Source: DATKMS01 sp041497995
GTDB taxonomy: Bacteria; Desulfobacterota; Binatia; HRBIN30
Direction: 5' to 3'
Length of the DNA: 32,560 nt
Assembly (NCBI GenBank): GCA_041497995.1
Contig: JBGQHM010000028.1
Span: 1-32,560 of the forward strand
The notes under the pieces were generated by a model. The model made no database searches. It worked only from the letters and a program-made list of their open reading frames with translations, and was not told the origin of the DNA. Below are positions 7,580-17,500 of this stretch, piece by piece. Every line of letters starts with the position of its first letter. Within the stretch, counting starts at the first letter, position 1. The position numbers and the translations under genes were made by a program.

Positions 7580-8596
7580 GTGTCCAGGAGTGTTCTGAGT
7601 GCGTGGTGGGTGCTGTGGCTTGCACTCACCGGTTTGTGCGCTGCGGCTGGCTGCGCTGGTAACGGTCCCGCACCCAGCGGCGGCGGGTCGAGCTTTGACG
7701 ACATTCAGCGCACCATCTTCGATGTGAGCTGCGTCTCGGCGCCTTGCCATAGCTCAACCTCGCAGCAGGGCGACCTGGTTCTTGAGGATGGCATTTCGTA
7801 CGGCGCGCTTGTGGGCGTCACACCCAACAACGCGGCCGCTGCCGCTGCCGGTCTGGAACGAGTGGTGCCGGGGGACGCGGACACTAGTTTCTTGCTGGTC
7901 AAGTTGACCGGGCCGGGCGTTGGCGAGGGGAGCCGCATGCCGCTTGGCGCCCCACCGCTGTCGCAGGCCGATATCGAAAAAGTTCGATCCTGGATTCTGC
8001 AAGGTGCACCGGGACCCGGCGGATCCACGCCGACATCTTCACCGACGCTGCAACCGACCGACACACCGACGCCAAGCGCGACGGCGACCAACACCGTGCC
8101 GCCGACGGAGACCGCGACGCCGACAGTGACGCCATCGGGCACACCTCCCCCGACGCCGACCACAACGGTAACAACCACGCCGAGCGCGACGGTGACCCCG
8201 ACGCCTTCACCTTCCGCAGTGCCAACGCCGACGTTCAGCATTGATTCCACCCTGCCGCAGATTCAAGCCACGATCTTCAACACCACGTGTCTCGGCCTCG
8301 GCTGTCACGAGGGCGCGACGCCCGCCGGCGGACAATCGCTCGTTGCAGGTGAGTCCTACGGACAATTGGTGGGTGTGACCCCGATGAACGCGGCGGCGGT
8401 GCAGGACGGTCTACTGCGAGTGACCGCGGGCAGCCCCGACAAGAGCTTTCTCATCACCAAGCTCACGCTGCCGACGGTGTTCGATCTCCGTTACGGCAGC
8501 CGCATGCCGCTCGGGAAGCCTGTCCTGTCTGCGGATCAAATCGAACAGATCCGCGCGTGGATTCTGCGCGGGGCATTGCCGGACGAAACGCCGTGA
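7580..8596 (+). CDS. Duplicated CX4CH cytochrome c-like lipoprotein
   Basis: 338 residues from the GTG at 7580. A probable lipoprotein signal ends at AAAGC with Cys25. Two homologous domains are joined by a Thr/Pro linker (about 150-220). Domain 1 has CVSAPCH (Cys51, Cys56, His57) and GSRMPLG (Met120). Domain 2 has CLGLGCH (Cys237, Cys242, His243) and GSRMPLG (Met309). Both share the SYGxLVGVTP motif and end in an (R)SWIL/AWILxGA helix. The layout, CX4CH plus a distal Met, fits class I-like c-type haem binding with a longer than usual CXXCH, as known in cytochrome c3. So it is probably a dihaem electron-transfer lipoprotein of the outer periplasm. The start is uncertain: no ribosome site precedes 7580, while AGGAG precedes the in-frame CTG at 7595; GTG 7610 is also possible. 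Confidence 0.85.
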   Translation: MSRSVLSAWWVLWLALTGLCAAAGCAGNGPAPSGGGSSFDDIQRTIFDVSCVSAPCHSSTSQQGDLVLEDGISYGALVGVTPNNAAAAAAGLERVVPGDADTSFLLVKLTGPGVGEGSRMPLGAPPLSQADIEKVRSWILQGAPGPGGSTPTSSPTLQPTDTPTPSATATNTVPPTETATPTVTPSGTPPPTPTTTVTTTPSATVTPTPSPSAVPTPTFSIDSTLPQIQATIFNTTCLGLGCHEGATPAGGQSLVAGESYGQLVGVTPMNAAAVQDGLLRVTAGSPDKSFLITKLTLPTVFDLRYGSRMPLGKPVLSADQIEQIRAWILRGALPDETP

Positions 8597-8634
8597 ACGT
8601 TGACGCGGCGGTGCGCGGCGTTTAGAAACCGCGG

Positions 8635-9819
8635 ATGACTACGCAAGACCTCGAGGCCTTCCGAACCGAGCTGCGCAATTGGCTTACGGCAAACCTTCCC
8701 GATGATCTGCGGCCCGAGCGCGCCGCGCGACTCCCGGAGGCGGAGCGCCTGCCACGCCTGCGCACCTGGCAAGCGACGCTCGCAGCAGCCCGCTGGGTCG
8801 GCATCACCTGGCCCACCGAGTACGGCGGTCGCGGCGCGTCGATCCCCGAGCAGATCGTCTACACCGAAGAGATGGCACGTGCCGAGGCGCCCGAAGTCGT
8901 CGGCAGCCTGGGAATCGGCATCGCCGGCCCACCGCTCATTGCCTACGGCACGGAGGAGCAGAAGCGCCGCTTCGCGCATCGCATCCTCAGTGCCGACGAT
9001 CTCTGGTGCTTCGGGTTTTCAGAACCCAGTGCAGGGTCGGACCTGGCCTCATTGCGTACCACCGCCATCCTCGACGGCGATCACTTCGTGGTGAACGGTC
9101 AAAAGGTGTGGACGACGTTGGCGCAGCATGCCGATTGGTGCATGCTGCTGTGTCGCAGCGATCCGGAGTCGAAGCGGCGCCAGGGTATCTCCTGCCTGCT
9201 GGTCGACATGAAGAGCCCGGGTATTACCGTCCGGCCGCTACGCCAGATGGGCGGGCAGGCGGAGTTCAACGAGGTGTTCTTCGAGGACGTGCGCGTGCCG
9301 CGCGACAACCTACTCGGCGAGCTGCACAACGGCTGGCAGATCGCGACGGCGGCGCTCCAAAACGAGCGCGGCATCCTCTACGTGGTGGAGATGCAAATCC
9401 TGCTCACCAAAGCGCGCGACCTGCTGGTCCGCTTGGCGCGTGAGCGGGGCGCCACACAGGTTCCCGTCACACGTCAGGCACTCGCCGACGTGTACCTCGG
9501 CGTGGAAACCTTCCGGCACACGTGCCAGCGCACGCTGGACAAGCTTCTGCGTATGGGCATGCCTGGTCCGGAAGCATCGATCATCAAGCTGCATTGGACG
9601 GAGCTCACCCAGGCCATGCCGCGGATCGGCATGTCTATGCTGGGCGCACACGGCTTGCGGTACGACACGCCTGATCCGGGGACTGATGAGGGCAACCCAG
9701 AACAATGGGTGCAGCGCGCCTTCCTGGCGGCGCCGGCCGCCAGCATCGCCTCGGGTACGTCGGAGATCATGCGTGGCATCATCGCCATGCAGGTACTCGG
9801 GCTGCCGAAGGGGAGTTAG
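8635..9819 (+). CDS. Acyl-CoA dehydrogenase
   Basis: 394 residues, the standard size of the flavin-dependent acyl-CoA dehydrogenase family, which oxidises acyl-CoA thioesters to trans-2-enoyl-CoA and passes electrons to ETF. The N-terminal helical domain contains WPTEYGGRGAS. The central beta domain has the substrate/FAD signature FGFSEPSAGSDLASLRT (about 124-140) and VNGQKVWTT. The C-terminal helical domain ends with the family motif SGTSEIMRGIIAMQVLGLP. It lies 38 nt after the cytochrome-like gene, but there is no functional link to it that I can see. The substrate (fatty acid, branched chain or aromatic-derived acyl) cannot be told from sequence alone. The stop codon overlaps the stop of the convergent ribbon-helix-helix gene. 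Confidence 0.96.
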   Translation: MTTQDLEAFRTELRNWLTANLPDDLRPERAARLPEAERLPRLRTWQATLAAARWVGITWPTEYGGRGASIPEQIVYTEEMARAEAPEVVGSLGIGIAGPPLIAYGTEEQKRRFAHRILSADDLWCFGFSEPSAGSDLASLRTTAILDGDHFVVNGQKVWTTLAQHADWCMLLCRSDPESKRRQGISCLLVDMKSPGITVRPLRQMGGQAEFNEVFFEDVRVPRDNLLGELHNGWQIATAALQNERGILYVVEMQILLTKARDLLVRLARERGATQVPVTRQALADVYLGVETFRHTCQRTLDKLLRMGMPGPEASIIKLHWTELTQAMPRIGMSMLGAHGLRYDTPDPGTDEGNPEQWVQRAFLAAPAASIASGTSEIMRGIIAMQVLGLPKGS

Positions 9820-10061
9820 TCGGGCTGCCGACTGATGCCGCGCCGGTAGGCCGCCTGCAGGCCTTCGTTGAGCACGGCGATGACCGCCGCAGTCTTGCTC
9901 ACGCCAAGGCTTTTCGCCAGCTGATGGACGCGCCGCAGCGTGTCCGCGGGCACCTTGAGGTTCACCATCCGGCGGTCCGCAGCATCGGCGGGCATACGTA
10001 GCAAGTCTGCCAAGCGGAGCTGATTCAAGGGAATGTCTGGTGCTTTGCGTGCGCGCTTCAT
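9816..10061 (-). CDS. Small ribbon-helix-helix DNA-binding protein
   Basis: 81 residues from the ATG at 10061, which has GGGAA about 10 nt upstream. Residues about 35-75 read MVNLKVPADTLRRVHQLAK followed by SLGVSKTAAVIAVLNEGL, a beta strand and two helices with the small-residue turn typical of ribbon-helix-helix (Arc/MetJ/CopG-like) proteins. The N-terminus is basic (MKRARK), followed by a short helical LRLADLLRMP segment. RHH proteins of this size act as antitoxins or autorepressors. No toxin gene is adjacent: upstream is the zwf gene on the other strand, downstream the convergent acyl-CoA dehydrogenase. It may regulate the divergent zwf promoter region (10062-10329), which is inference. 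The frame is open to 10463 but that would overlap zwf. Confidence 0.72.
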   Translation of the reverse strand: MKRARKAPDIPLNQLRLADLLRMPADAADRRMVNLKVPADTLRRVHQLAKSLGVSKTAAVIAVLNEGLQAAYRRGISRQPD

Positions 10062-10329
10062 GCTCGGCTGTTCCCTTTCGTGTCGTGGCGCAAGCTGACT
10101 CAGATGCTGCGACGGATTCGCTACGTATTGCCTGACAAGAGACTTTCCGTGCTGCCTCGTAGTTACACTGAACCGAGTCAATACGCAACCACATAACTTG
10201 TAGAACTCCGACTGTCGCGCGTGCCGTCGCTCCCTGCCATCTTCCCGCCGGCCGGGCACTGGGATATCGTAGGCGCACGAATGGCGTGGGCCCGCCGTGG
10301 TGGCGACGGCGGCCACATGGAGCGACGAC

Positions 10330-11859
10330 GTGACGAACCCCCTGCGAGATGGGTCGCATCTGGAGCAGCCGCTCGACCCCTGTGTTGTGGTGATCTTCGG
10401 TGCGTCCGGTGATCTGGCCAAACGCAAGCTGGTCCCGGCGTTGTTCAACTTGGCGCGTGACAATCAGTTGCCCGCCGGGTTCGCCGTCGTGGGTGTTGCC
10501 CGTTCGCCCATGACCGACGAGTCGTTTCGCGAGCACATGCACCAGGCAGTCACGGAGTTCGGTGGCGAGGCGGTTTCGGAAACGGTATGGGGCGGCTTTG
10601 CGCGCAACCTCTTCTACGTTGCGGAGGACTTCGCCAACACTCGGCAGCCCTCCGCCCTCCCGAGCCGCTTGGCGGCCATCGATGCGCAGTGCGGCACGCG
10701 TGGCAACCACGTTTTCTATCTGGCGATGCCGCCGAGCGTCTACCCCGACATCGTCCGGCTGCTCGGCGAGCGCAGCATTGCCGGACCTGCGGCGCCGGCC
10801 GGCGGGTGGAAGCGCATCATCATTGAGAAGCCGTTCGGCCGGGACCTCTCGTCGGCGCGGGCGCTGAACGAAACCACGTTACATGTATTCGCCGAGGACC
10901 AAGTCTTTCGCATCGACCACTACCTCGGCAAGGAAACCGTGCAGAACCTGTTGGTCTTCCGCTTCGGCAACGGCATCTTCGAGCCGATCTGGAACCGCCG
11001 CTACATCGATCACGTGCAGATCACCGCGGCGGAGCGACTTGGCGTCGAAGATCGCGGTGCGTACTACGAAGAGGCTGGCGCGGTGCGGGACATGATCCAG
11101 AACCACATCTTGCAGTTGCTCTGTCTCGTTGCGATGGAACCGCCCGCCGCCTTCGATGCCGAGGCCGTACGCAACGAGAAGGTGAAGGTGCTGCGCGCGC
11201 TGCGTCCGATCACCCCAAACGACATCGACCAGTTCGCGGCGCGTGGCCAGTATGCGGCCGGCTCGGTCGCTGGAACGCCGGTGCCCGCGTACCGCGGTGA
11301 GCCGGGCGTGTCGCCGCAGTCGACCACTGAGACGTATGCGGCGGTGAAGTTCCTCATCGACAACTGGCGTTGGGCCGACGTGCCGTTCTACGTGCGCTCG
11401 GGCAAGCGGCTGCCCAAGCAAGTCACGGAGATCAGCATCCAGTTTCGCCGCGCACCGCACCTGCTGTTCGGCGGCACGCCTGCCGATCGACTCGAACCCA
11501 ACGTGCTGGCGCTGCGCATCCAGCCTGACGAAGGCATCTCTTTGAAGTTCGTCGCCAAGCGACCCGGAACCGGGCTTCGCGTGCGGCCGGTGAACATGGA
11601 CTTCCGGTACGGCAGCGCCTTTGGTGTGCGCACCCCGTCTGCGTATGAGACGCTGCTGCTCGAGTGCATCCGCGGCGACGCCACCTTGTTTGCACGCGGC
11701 GAGTGGGTCGAGCAGGCGTGGGCGCACGTGATGCCGCTCATTGAAACCTGGCAGAACGTCGAGCCGAGCGACTTCCCAAACCACGAAGCCGGCAGCTGGG
11801 GGCCGCAGGAGGCGGACGCTTTGCTCGCGCGGGACGGGCGTGTGTGGCGCCGACTGTGA
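10330..11859 (+). CDS. zwf: Glucose-6-phosphate 1-dehydrogenase
   Basis: 509 residues, the normal family length. The enzyme oxidises glucose 6-phosphate to 6-phosphogluconolactone with NAD(P)+, the entry to the oxidative pentose phosphate or Entner-Doudoroff route. The nucleotide-binding motif GASGDLAKRKL is at 24-34, and the active-site signature RIDHYLGKE begins at residue 194 with His197 binding substrate phosphate. EKPFGRDL is also present. The frame opens at a GTG at 10297, but I prefer the GTG at 10330 because GGAG lies 7 nt upstream and the family N-terminus starts close to the nucleotide motif. The next gene, opcA-like, overlaps or abuts its TGA, so the two are translationally coupled. 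Confidence 0.97.
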   Translation: MTNPLRDGSHLEQPLDPCVVVIFGASGDLAKRKLVPALFNLARDNQLPAGFAVVGVARSPMTDESFREHMHQAVTEFGGEAVSETVWGGFARNLFYVAEDFANTRQPSALPSRLAAIDAQCGTRGNHVFYLAMPPSVYPDIVRLLGERSIAGPAAPAGGWKRIIIEKPFGRDLSSARALNETTLHVFAEDQVFRIDHYLGKETVQNLLVFRFGNGIFEPIWNRRYIDHVQITAAERLGVEDRGAYYEEAGAVRDMIQNHILQLLCLVAMEPPAAFDAEAVRNEKVKVLRALRPITPNDIDQFAARGQYAAGSVAGTPVPAYRGEPGVSPQSTTETYAAVKFLIDNWRWADVPFYVRSGKRLPKQVTEISIQFRRAPHLLFGGTPADRLEPNVLALRIQPDEGISLKFVAKRPGTGLRVRPVNMDFRYGSAFGVRTPSAYETLLLECIRGDATLFARGEWVEQAWAHVMPLIETWQNVEPSDFPNHEAGSWGPQEADALLARDGRVWRRL

Positions 11860-11864
11860 TTGCT

Positions 11865-12983
11865 ATGGATCCGACTCGACCGTTCCCGCTGGCGGCGCCG
11901 TTGCGCGTCGATCCTGCGGCGATCGAACGCGGTCTGGAGCAGTTCTGGCAACGTGCCGACCAGGCGCCGGCACTGGGCGGCAACACCAGCGTCGTGCGCT
12001 CATGTACACTCAACTTTGCCATCGTGCTCTCCGCAGACGATGCGCCCGGGCCCACGACCGACATCATCGCACCGGTCACCTTGCGCCACCCGTGCCGCAT
12101 CTTCCTGCTGGCCGCGCAGCCGCAACTCGCAGACTCGCTGCAAACATCAGTGTCGGCGCTCTGCCACCTGGCGGTCCCGGGCCAGCCGCATATCTGCTGT
12201 GAGCAGATCACAGTCGAGGCGCAAGGCCGGGCCGTCGATGACCTCGCGCACCTCTTGCTCGCGCTGTTGGTGCCCGACTTGCCGCTGGTTGTGTGGTGGC
12301 GTGGCCGGCCGCCGCTCGACACGTCGCTGTTCGCGGCGCTCAACGCGATCGCGGATCGCGTCGTCATCGACACACTCGAGCTGGCCGTGCAGGATGTGCC
12401 CCGGGTTGCTGCGCTACTCGATGGCGAGCGACCGCTGCCACTCGCCGACCTGGCCTGGAGCCGGCTCAGGCCGTGGCGCACGCTGACCGCCCAAGCCTTC
12501 GATGCCCCTCACGCACAGGCGTGTCTTGGAGCACTGGACCGTATTCGCGTGGAGGTGAACGGCGGCGCCGTCACCAGCGAAGCGCTCCTGTGGCTCGGGT
12601 GGTTGGCAAGTCGGCTCAAATGGACGCCGAGGTTGTGTGAAGCCGACGGACCCCGGTGCCGCTACACGTTCGATGCGGAGCAGACCGTGCACGCGGATAT
12701 CGACTGCACGGGCGAAGGAGACGCCGGCCTCCTGTGTGCCATCGAGCTGAGTGCCCGCAGCGAGCCGGCGATCCGCTGCGTCGTGGGACGCTGCGCGGAA
12801 GGGGCCGTGCGGGCTACCGTCGATACTCACGGTAGTCCCTCGCTCGAACGCATCGTACCGCTTGCGCAGCGTGATCCAGCCGCGCTGCTGAGCGATCAGT
12901 TCGACGTGATGGGTCGCGACCCCCTCTACCACGCGGCGCTGCACCTGGCGGGCCGACTGGCAACGCTGGCACGCCGCGCGTGA
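11865..12983 (+). CDS. opcA: OpcA-like glucose-6-phosphate dehydrogenase assembly protein
   Basis: 372 residues. OpcA is an accessory subunit that promotes oligomerisation and redox-linked activation of glucose-6-phosphate dehydrogenase. Family traits visible are the N-terminal GGNTSVVRSCTLNFAIV segment, HPCRIFLL, the CCEQITVEAQG stretch and the LVPDLPLVVWWRGRPP strand-loop, followed by a DRVVIDT segment. The pairing directly after zwf supports the call. A GTG at 11856 overlaps the zwf stop as GTGA and is an equally plausible coupled start; an even earlier GTG lies at 11844. Length is somewhat greater than the roughly 300 residues of actinobacterial OpcA. Two adjacent Cys (CCEQ) are present; whether they are redox active is unknown. 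Confidence 0.9.
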   Translation: MDPTRPFPLAAPLRVDPAAIERGLEQFWQRADQAPALGGNTSVVRSCTLNFAIVLSADDAPGPTTDIIAPVTLRHPCRIFLLAAQPQLADSLQTSVSALCHLAVPGQPHICCEQITVEAQGRAVDDLAHLLLALLVPDLPLVVWWRGRPPLDTSLFAALNAIADRVVIDTLELAVQDVPRVAALLDGERPLPLADLAWSRLRPWRTLTAQAFDAPHAQACLGALDRIRVEVNGGAVTSEALLWLGWLASRLKWTPRLCEADGPRCRYTFDAEQTVHADIDCTGEGDAGLLCAIELSARSEPAIRCVVGRCAEGAVRATVDTHGSPSLERIVPLAQRDPAALLSDQFDVMGRDPLYHAALHLAGRLATLARRA

Positions 12984-13107
12984 CCGCCGTTCTGCGACTG
13001 CCTAGATGACCCTTCCGGTGCGCGGCGTAATATGGCATGTCTGAAAAAGGGGAGAGCGCGCGGACGACGCAGTACACACAGACGGCGCGCACGGAAGGAG
13101 CACAATC

Positions 13108-14031
13108 ATGACTGAGCGAGTGCGGGAGATCTTGGGTTGGTATTCGAGTGACACGCCGGGAACGCGGACGAATATCGCGCGATTGCTGAACCACGGTCGC
13201 ATCGGCGGCACCGGGCGCCTGGTCATCTTGCCGGTCGACCAGGGCTTCGAGCACGGCCCGGCACGCAGTTTCGCTCCGAACCCGCCCGCGTACGACCCCC
13301 GCTATCATTTCGAGCTCGCGCTGGGGGCGGGGTGTAACGCCTATGCCGCGCCGCTGGGGTTTCTGGAAGCCGCTGCGGCCGAGTATGCAGGGGAGATCCC
13401 ACTCATCCTCAAGCTCAACAACTCCGACAGTTTGGTCGGCGGCGCCGATCCGTGCCCGGCGATCACCGGCAGCGTCGACGACGCGCTACGTCTCGGCTGC
13501 GCAGCCATTGGGTTCACCATCTACCCCGCTTCGTTGGCGCGCAACGAGATGTACGGCCAGATCCGGGCGCTCGGCGAAGAGGCCAAGCGCAAGGGCCTCG
13601 CCGTGGTAGTCTGGTCCTACCCGCGTGGCTCGGGCGTTTCTAAGGAAGGGGAAACGGCCATCGACGTTGTTGCCTATGCGGCGCAGATCGCCGCACAGCT
13701 CGGGGCACACGTGATCAAGGTGAAGCCACCGACGGCGCATATCGAACAGGCGGCCGCGAAGAAGGTCTACGAGAAGGAGCGCATCCCGATCGGTACGTTG
13801 ACGGAGCGCGTGCGGCACGTCGTGCAGAGTGCCTTCAACGGACGGCGGATCGTGATCTTCTCAGGTGGCGAGGCGAAGGAGACATCCGCCATCTTCGACG
13901 AGGTGCGGGCCATCCGCGACGGCGGCGGCTTCGGTTCCATCATCGGGCGGAACTCGTTCCAGCGTCCACGGGAGGAAGCCATTAAGTTTCTCCACGATGT
14001 AATGGACATCTATGTCGGGAAGACGAAGTAG
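13108..14031 (+). CDS. fbaB: Class I fructose-bisphosphate aldolase (DhnA/FbaB type)
   Basis: 307 residues. This aldolase splits or forms fructose 1,6-bisphosphate through a Schiff-base lysine. Evidence: LPVDQGFEHGP near the N-terminus, VWSYPRGSG (168-176), the Schiff-base strand HVIKVKPP with Lys204 aligned to the E. coli FbaB NADIIKQK lysine, and the phosphate-binding FSGGEAK and GGGFGSIIGRNSFQRP segments at the C-terminus, which also match FbaB. The start has an excellent GGAAGGAG site 7 nt upstream. It follows opcA by 124 nt on the same strand, so it could share transcription or have its own promoter; together with zwf it handles sugar-phosphate flow. DhnA-family relatives with other aldol substrates exist, but the overall match favours fructose-bisphosphate. 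Confidence 0.93.
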   Translation: MTERVREILGWYSSDTPGTRTNIARLLNHGRIGGTGRLVILPVDQGFEHGPARSFAPNPPAYDPRYHFELALGAGCNAYAAPLGFLEAAAAEYAGEIPLILKLNNSDSLVGGADPCPAITGSVDDALRLGCAAIGFTIYPASLARNEMYGQIRALGEEAKRKGLAVVVWSYPRGSGVSKEGETAIDVVAYAAQIAAQLGAHVIKVKPPTAHIEQAAAKKVYEKERIPIGTLTERVRHVVQSAFNGRRIVIFSGGEAKETSAIFDEVRAIRDGGGFGSIIGRNSFQRPREEAIKFLHDVMDIYVGKTK

Positions 14032-14540
14032 TTTGCCACGATAAGTGGGGCGTTGGTACAAAGTACGGACTCCGACATACACTGCTGCCTTCCGGCCGCA
14101 GTTTGATCCGCTCTAGCGGGTGGGTTGGGCAGCACGCCATGCGCAAGCAGCTCCTCTTGGAGCGCAGCGCCGACGGGTCGTGTGTGCGCTAGTAGCGGCG
14201 GTGACCTCGAATGCCAAGCGACGAGTGCACCTGCCACCAAGCGTCGGAAAAGCACCGCTTGCCGAATCCTCGCCATGGCCGCCGAACCCGTACCGCCGGC
14301 AGTGCCAACCGCGGGTGGCCTGCGCTCCGGCATAAACTTACCCATCGTGGCGTAGCCTACACACTCAAAACAGCGACGTTTTCGTCCGCTTGAGCTCTCG
14401 GCAGTGTCTCCCGCCTCCCGCCCATCGCGCCGACGGCCCGCGGGTGTGAACCTGCAGTCTCCCTGGTACATCTCTTGCGGTCTACCATGGCACTCCGCAG
14501 CCCTGCAGAGGGGCGGCAGACGGGAAAGGCATAGCACTCG
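14032..14540. other. 509-nt gap without convincing gene
   Basis: It holds a possible terminator near its start (14081-14102) and the weak ribosome site GGGAAAGG about 12 nt before the giant gene. Open frames on both strands are short, Arg/Pro/Ala-rich and unlike proteins. I could not place a promoter for the giant gene with confidence, and no RNA gene was recognised. Confidence 0.5.
14081..14102 (+). terminator. Possible terminator after aldolase gene
   Basis: ACTGCTGCC-TTCC-GGCCGCAGT folds into a 9-bp stem with one T/C mismatch and a stable TTCC tetraloop. It is followed by a short TT run and lies 49 nt after the aldolase stop. The T-tract is poor, so termination efficiency is doubtful. Confidence 0.35.
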
Positions 14541-17500
14541 ATGGCCCTCAGCACCCCCGGACGCGCACGCCGGTCCGACAGCAGCGAGCCACCGGCCCCG
14601 GCCGGACTCGCTGGGCTGGGCAATCGCTTCGTCGAGCTCCTTGGGCGCCGGCTCTCACGGCGAAGCTTCGCTGCCGAGACGGCGCGCCTGATCGCTGCAG
14701 CGGTTCGGGTCCGTGCCGTCGCGATCCTCGGCTACGACCGGCGGCGGGACCGGCTGGTGCTGTTAGCGGAAAACGGCCTGCCTCCAGAGGGGCGACTCGT
14801 CCTCGGTGGCGGTGCCGATTGCACCTGGGACATTCCCATGCGCGGCTTGCGCAATCGACGCATCGCTGTCGTCGAGGCCGCGCACCAGAACCCGTTTGTC
14901 CCGCCCTCGCTCGTCGAGCTGTCGTCCAACGGGCTGTGCATAGCCTCGGTCCCCCTCTACTACGACTACGAACCCGTCGGGGTGGTGTTGCTCTTCGCGG
15001 CCGGCAGCCGCGCCTTTCCCGATGCGCACCTACAGACGTTGAGCCAAGCGTTACGCGTGTGCGCTCGCGGCCTGCGTGACACGAGCGGCCCGGCTATGCG
15101 TTCGGCGCGGCCGGTGCTGCACGAGCAGAGCGCCGCGGCACGGGCAACCCGTGAAGCAGCCCCGGCGGTCGTTGACGGCGCCGCTACCCAAGCGGCGCAG
15201 GTGCAGGCGCTGGCGGCGCAGCAAGCGGCCGCCGACTTGACTGCCAAAGTCCAGAGCCTCGAGGAGGAGCTGCGCCGTGCGCGCGATGACGTCGACCGGA
15301 GCGCGCAGACGGTGCGTGCGCTGACGGCATCTGCGAATGCTGCCGCACGCGAGCGAGATAGTGCAACGCAGCAGCTCGCCGACGCGGAGCGTGCCCGCGA
15401 AGTCGAGGCGACTGAGCTGCGCGGCCAAGCGGCGGCCCTTGAGGATCGGCTGCTCGCGATCGATTCGGAGCGCGCACGGTTTCAGCGCATGGCGGAGGCC
15501 CGCCGCGCCGCTGCCGCCCAATCGATCCAGAAGCTGGAAAGTGAGCGCAGCGGCCTCACCCAGCGGGTGACCGCTGCGGAGGCTAACGCCGTAGAGTTTC
15601 AGACACAGCTGACGGCGGAACGCGCCGAGCGCGAACGCTTGGCAACGCATGTCGAGCTGCTCACTGGACAGCTGCGGGCGGGCGCAGAGGCACTGGAGCG
15701 CACGCAAGCTCGGTATACGCAAGAGCGTGCCACGACGGAGGCCGATCGCGATGCCTGGAAGGAGCAGGCCACCGCATTTCGTGCCCAGCTCGGGGAGCGC
15801 TCGGAGGCCTTGACCGGTCTCGATCGCGACTTGCGCGGTACCGTCATCGCGCGGGACGCCGCCACCAGTCAGCTACAAGCGGCGCGCGCCGAGATCGATC
15901 GGCTCGCGGCGCTCGGTGAGGAGCTGAGCTTGCGCGCCACGCAGCTCGAGGCTGCACGCGCCGCGGCCCAGGCAGAAGGAACCACGCTGCAGCGCGCGCT
16001 GGAGGAAGAGCGCTCCAATCGTCAGCAGATCGAGGAAGCGTCACGCACGGACGTCGCCGCGGCGCGGCTGGAGGCTGAACGCCTCGCTACCGAAAGCGCC
16101 GCCTTAGCGGCGGAGCTCGCCGAGCGCCGCCGGACGGCGGTCGAGCGCGACCAACAGTTCGCCGCGCTGCGCTCGGAGCACGAAACGACTCGGCACGCCG
16201 CGGCGGAGTCGCAGCAGGCCAACGCTGCGCTCCGCGCCGAGGCCGCGACGCTCACTGCGCAGGTCGGGCAAACGGTCGCCGAGCGCCAGCAGCTCCTCGA
16301 CGAACGGGCCGCGTTACGAACTGCACAGACCGAGACGCGACAGCGGGCGAGCCAAGCAGAGGTTGCGTACGCTGCCACGCTTGGACAGATCCAGGCTGAG
16401 GCGGTCGAAATGCGGCGGCAGATCGAGACACTCGGTGCCGATCGCAGCGCCTTGACCGATCGCCTCCAGCGGGCCGTCGAGGAGGGACGCGATCTCACCG
16501 TGCGTCTCGCAGAAGCGCAGCGGCGGGGCGGCGATCTCCACGAACGATTGCGGCAGCGCGACGAAGCACACGAGCAGCTGGCGAACGAGCACGAAGCTCT
16601 CGCCGCGCAGCTGGCGACGGCGGCCGGGCAGCTGCAGGCGGCTCAGGAAGCCCTTGATCGGACGCGGGCCGCGGCGGCGCAGGACCGCAGTGTACTCGAA
16701 ACCCAGCGCGATGAGTGGCAGGAACAGGCGACGACGGCGCGCGACGAGCTTGCGCAGCGCGGCGAACGCCTCGCGGCCGTCGAACATGACCTGCGAAGCA
16801 CCAGCGTCGCTCGCGATGCCGCCACGACGGAACTGCAGGCGATAAGTGCAGAGCTCGATCGCCTGACCGCATTGGCCGAAGAGTCCAAGCACGCGCAGAC
16901 GCGTCTAGAGGCGGATCGCGCTGCGGGGCTGGCGGAGAGCACGGCACTGCGTGATGCGCTCGACCATGAGCGTGCGGGGCGGGCCGAAACGGAACGTGTT
17001 CTGCGCGCCGATCTGGCCACCGCGCGCACCGATGCCGAGCGGCTGGCGGCGGCGTTGGCGGCACGACAGCAGGAGCTGAACGAGGGCACCGACCTGGTTG
17101 CGGCGCGCGACGAACAGCTGGCGGCGCTTCGTCGTGAGATCGAAGCGCTCCGCCAACAGAGCACGGACCGCGGTGTCCTGGCCCGCCAGGCGAGCGAGCT
17201 CGGCAGTAGAGTGGTGGAGCTCGAACAAGCGCTGGCGGCAGCCCACGGTGACGTGGCGCGAGCGGATCGCCAACGCGCCGCATTGGAAGAGCGGCTCGAG
17301 GCGGCCCGCCGCCGCGAGGGCGAGACTACTGCCGCAGCGAACCAGGAACGCTCGGCACTGCAACAAGCGCTGCAGCGGCTGACCGACGAGCGGGGAGCTG
17401 CGGAAGCGGACAAGGCGGCATTGGGCGGGGAGCTCGACGGGCTGCGCGCCGCGCTCGGTGACGTGCAGGCGCGTCTTGAGGAAATGCGTGGCGAGCGCGC

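Noticed and set aside
9310..10710. 466-residue minus frame crossing the acyl-CoA dehydrogenase end and zwf start
   Set aside because: It overlaps two clear genes and is Arg/Gly/His-rich shadow sequence.
14010..14537. 175-residue minus frame in the gap between the aldolase and giant genes
   Set aside because: Arg/Ala/Pro-rich with no domain-like pattern, overlaps the aldolase 3' end and lacks a good ribosome site.
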